A stretch of DNA of 64,000 nucleotides, taken from Bugulina stolonifera (taxonomy: Eukaryota; Bryozoa; Gymnolaemata; Cheilostomatida; Bugulidae). Made by a program: the position numbers and the translations under genes. Positions 62,083 through 64,000 of this stretch are shown one piece after another (positions within the stretch are counted from its first letter, which is position 1; every line of letters begins with the position of its first letter). The stretch covers positions 827,001 to 891,000 of the forward strand of contig OW285188.1 in NCBI GenBank assembly GCA_935421135.1. The letters are read 5' to 3'. The notes below the pieces were generated by a model. The model had not been told where the DNA came from, made no database searches, and saw nothing but the letters and a program-made list of their open reading frames with translations.

Positions 62083-63678
62083 GTGAATGAAACACATTGT
62101 TACAAACAGCAATTTGGTACCAAACACACTGAAAACTTACTTTTATGTAATATTGAACATCTTCCACTAGTTTATAAACTGATAACTCAAGTGTATTTGT
62201 CAAAAATCACAAATCTGACATTATGTTTCATGTTTGCAAAATTGAATATTGCATGCAAAGTCATGTTTTAGTGATTTTCATTCAAATTATGCATTCTAAA
62301 CGTTGCAAAAGTTAATGAAACACATTGTTACAAACAGCAATTTGGCACAAAACACACTGAAAACTTACTTTTATGCAATATTGAGCATCTTCTACTACTT
62401 TACAAACTGATAACTCAAGTGAATTTGTCAAAAATCACAAATCTGACTTTATGTTTCATGTTTGCAAAGTTGAATATTGCATGCAAAGTCATGTTTTATT
62501 GATTTTCATTCAAAATATGCGCTCTGAACATTGCAAAAGTGAATGAAACACATTGTTACAAACAGCAATTTGGTACCAAACACACTGAAAACTTACTTTT
62601 ATGTAATATTGAACATCTTCTACTAGTTTATAAACTGATCACTCAAGTGTATTTGTCAAAAATCACAAATCGGACATAATGTTTCATGGTTGCAAAGTTG
62701 AATATTGCATGCAAAGTCATGTTTTATTGAATTTCATTCAAATTATGCATTCTGAACGTTGCAAAAGTGAATGAAACACATTGTCACAAACAGCAATTTG
62801 GCACAAAACACACTGAAAATTTACTTTTATGCAATATTGAACATCTTCTACTAGTTTACAGACTAACAACTCAAGTGAATGTGTCAAAAATCACAAATCT
62901 TACATTATGTTTCATGTTTGCAAAGTTGAATATTGCATGCAAAGTCTTGTTTTAGTGATTTTCATTGAAATTATGCATTCTGAACATTGCAAAAGTGAAT
63001 GAAACACATTATTACAAACAGCAATTTGGCACAAAACACACTGAAAACTTACTTTTATGCAATATTGAACATCTTCTACTAGTTTACAAACTAATAACTC
63101 AAGTGAATGTGTCAAAAATCACAAATCTGACATTATGTTTCATGTTTGCAAAGTTGAATAGTGCATGCAAAGTCATGTTTTATTGATTTTCATTCAAAAT
63201 ATGCACTCTGAACATTGCAAAAGTGAATGAAACACATTGTTACAAACAGCAATTTGGTACCAAACACACTGAAAACTTACTTTTATGTAATATTGAACAT
63301 CCTCCACTAGTTTATAAACTGAGAACTCAAGTGTATTTGTCAAAAATCACAAATCTGTCATTATGTTTCATGTTTGCAAAGTTGAATATTGCATGCAAAG
63401 TCATGTTTTATTGATTTCCATTCAAATTATGCATTCTGAACATTGCAAAAGTGAATGAAACACATTGTTACAAACAGCAATTTGGTACCAAACACGCTGA
63501 AAACTTACTTTTATGTAATATTGAACATCCTCCACTAGTTTATAAACTGATAACTCAAGTGTATTTGTCAAAAATCACAAATCTGACATTATGTTTCATG
63601 TTTGCAAAGTTGAGTATTGCATGCAAAGTCATGTTTTATTGATTTTCATTCAAAATATGCACTCTGAACATTGCAAAA
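62083..63678 (+). repeat. 7-mer N-O-P-Q-R-I-C, copy 2
   Basis: 1,596 bp, starts 62083, 62311, 62539, 62767, 62995, 63223 and 63451. It matches 50962-52557 at an offset of 11,121 bp, including the rare P changes (ATCGGACATAATG, TTTCATGGTTGC) and GTTGAGTATTGC in C. A visible difference is TTTACAAACTG in O here versus TTTACACACTG at 51190. Confidence 0.92.
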
Positions 63679-63906
63679 GTGAATGAAACACATTGTTACA
63701 AACAGCAATTTGGTACCAAACACACTGAAAACTTACTTTTATGTAATATTGACCATCTTCTACTAGTTTACAAACTAATAACTCAAGTGAATGTGTCAAA
63801 AATCACAAATCTGACATTATGTTTCATGTTTGCAAAGTTGAATAGTGCATGCAAAGTCATGTTTTATTGATTTTCATTCAAAATATGCACTCTGAACATT
63901 GCAAAA
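63679..63906 (+). repeat. Chimeric H-like monomer
   Basis: 228 bp with an N- or M-like front (GTGAATGAAAC, GGTACCAAACACACTG, TTATGTAATATTG), then TTGACCATC, TTTACAAACTAATAAC and AATAGTGCATGC as in type H. It is followed by I, as H and R always are. Confidence 0.87.
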
Positions 63907-64000
63907 GTGAATGAAACACATTGTTACAAACAGCAATTTGGTACCAAACACACTGAAAACTTACTTTTATGTAATATTGAACATCCTCCACTAGTTTATA
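63907..64000 (+). repeat. Partial monomer at right edge (type I or C-like)
   Basis: The first 94 bases of a monomer with GGTACCAAACACACTG and CATCCTCCACTAG, matching type I or T. It is cut by the window end, so the array continues beyond it. Confidence 0.88.

Larger units (their letters stand above)
1..64000 (+). repeat. Satellite DNA array, 225-228-bp monomer with nested higher-order repeats
   Basis: Every part of the window is the same AT-rich monomer in the same orientation. Taking GTGAAT or GTTAAT after the conserved GCAAAA as the monomer start, successive starts are always 228, 225 or 207 bp apart, and 233, 42 and 6 monomers of these sizes sum exactly to the distance from 91 to 63,906. 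No insertion, inversion or unique stretch is seen. Monomer types are told apart by fixed substitutions and recur in ordered blocks, the defining property of a higher-order repeat. Such arrays are typical of eukaryotic centromeric or pericentromeric heterochromatin; this location is inferred, not shown. The satellite family and species are not recognised. No promoter, RNA gene, origin or terminator could be supported. Confidence 0.97.

Noticed and set aside
1..64000. CRISPR array
   Set aside because: The repeat units are contiguous with no unique spacers, far longer than CRISPR repeats, and no cas-like gene is present.
1..64000. Telomere repeats, ribosomal or transfer RNA genes, transposon ends
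   Set aside because: None is seen; every base falls within the monomer tiling, leaving no room for other elements.

Overview
The whole 64,000-base window is one uninterrupted, single-orientation tandem satellite DNA array. I find no protein gene, RNA gene, transposon, CRISPR array or unique sequence. Counting from base 91 to base 63,906, the window tiles exactly into 281 complete monomers: 233 of 228 bp, 42 of 225 bp (3-bp deletion) and 6 of 207 bp (21-bp deletion), which sum to 63,816 bp. A 90-bp partial monomer lies at the left edge and a 94-bp partial at the right edge. The monomer is AT-rich: the type-A monomer at 91-318 has 66 G+C in 228 bases, about 29%, and no CpG. The array size, monomer length and layered repeat structure indicate a eukaryotic nuclear genome, in centromeric, pericentromeric or other heterochromatic DNA. 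I cannot name the species or satellite family from the sequence alone.

Monomers fall into recurring types, which I name A, b, D, E, B, F, G and C, plus chimeric derivatives (A2, G2, E', E2) and a second set, H to T, found mainly in the right part. They form a nested higher-order repeat (HOR). The commonest complete unit is an 8-mer, A-b-D-E-B-F-G-C, of 1,818 bp. Full copies start at 91, 1909, 6457, 10324, 20110, 33751 and 39442. Most other blocks left of about 46 kb can be derived from this 8-mer by in-register unequal crossover. The 5-mer A2-B-F-G2-C (1,137 bp) fits loss of b-D-E through an A/E fusion. The 3-mers A/F-G-C (684 bp) fit loss of five monomers through an A/F fusion. The 4-mers of 909 bp fit loss of four, and the 9-mer A-E'-B-D-E-B-F-G-C (2,046 bp) fits gain of one.

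These blocks are assembled into longer repeats. Region 8275-23520 holds three copies of a 24-monomer, 5,460-bp unit, and the middle copy lacks exactly 1,134 bp. Region 25336-32157 is two tandem copies of a 15-monomer, 3,411-bp unit. Region 36706-39441 is four tandem 3-mers. Right of about 46 kb the makeup changes: new types H-T appear, 207-bp monomers occur (only between 47629 and 62082), and the long units are a 2,235/2,007-bp pair at 46720-50961, a 2,961-bp tandem pair at 54610-60531, and a seven-monomer unit (N-O-P-Q-R-I-C) at 50962-52557 and 62083-63678.

The short open frames of 62-73 codons that repeat along the array begin at GTG or TTG and end at a TGA or TAG present in every monomer. 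Differences between types are often amino-acid-changing and some types carry extra stops, so I treat them as by-products of the repeat. The notable content is the recombination history written in the monomer order, plus short palindromes kept at fixed positions in most monomers.
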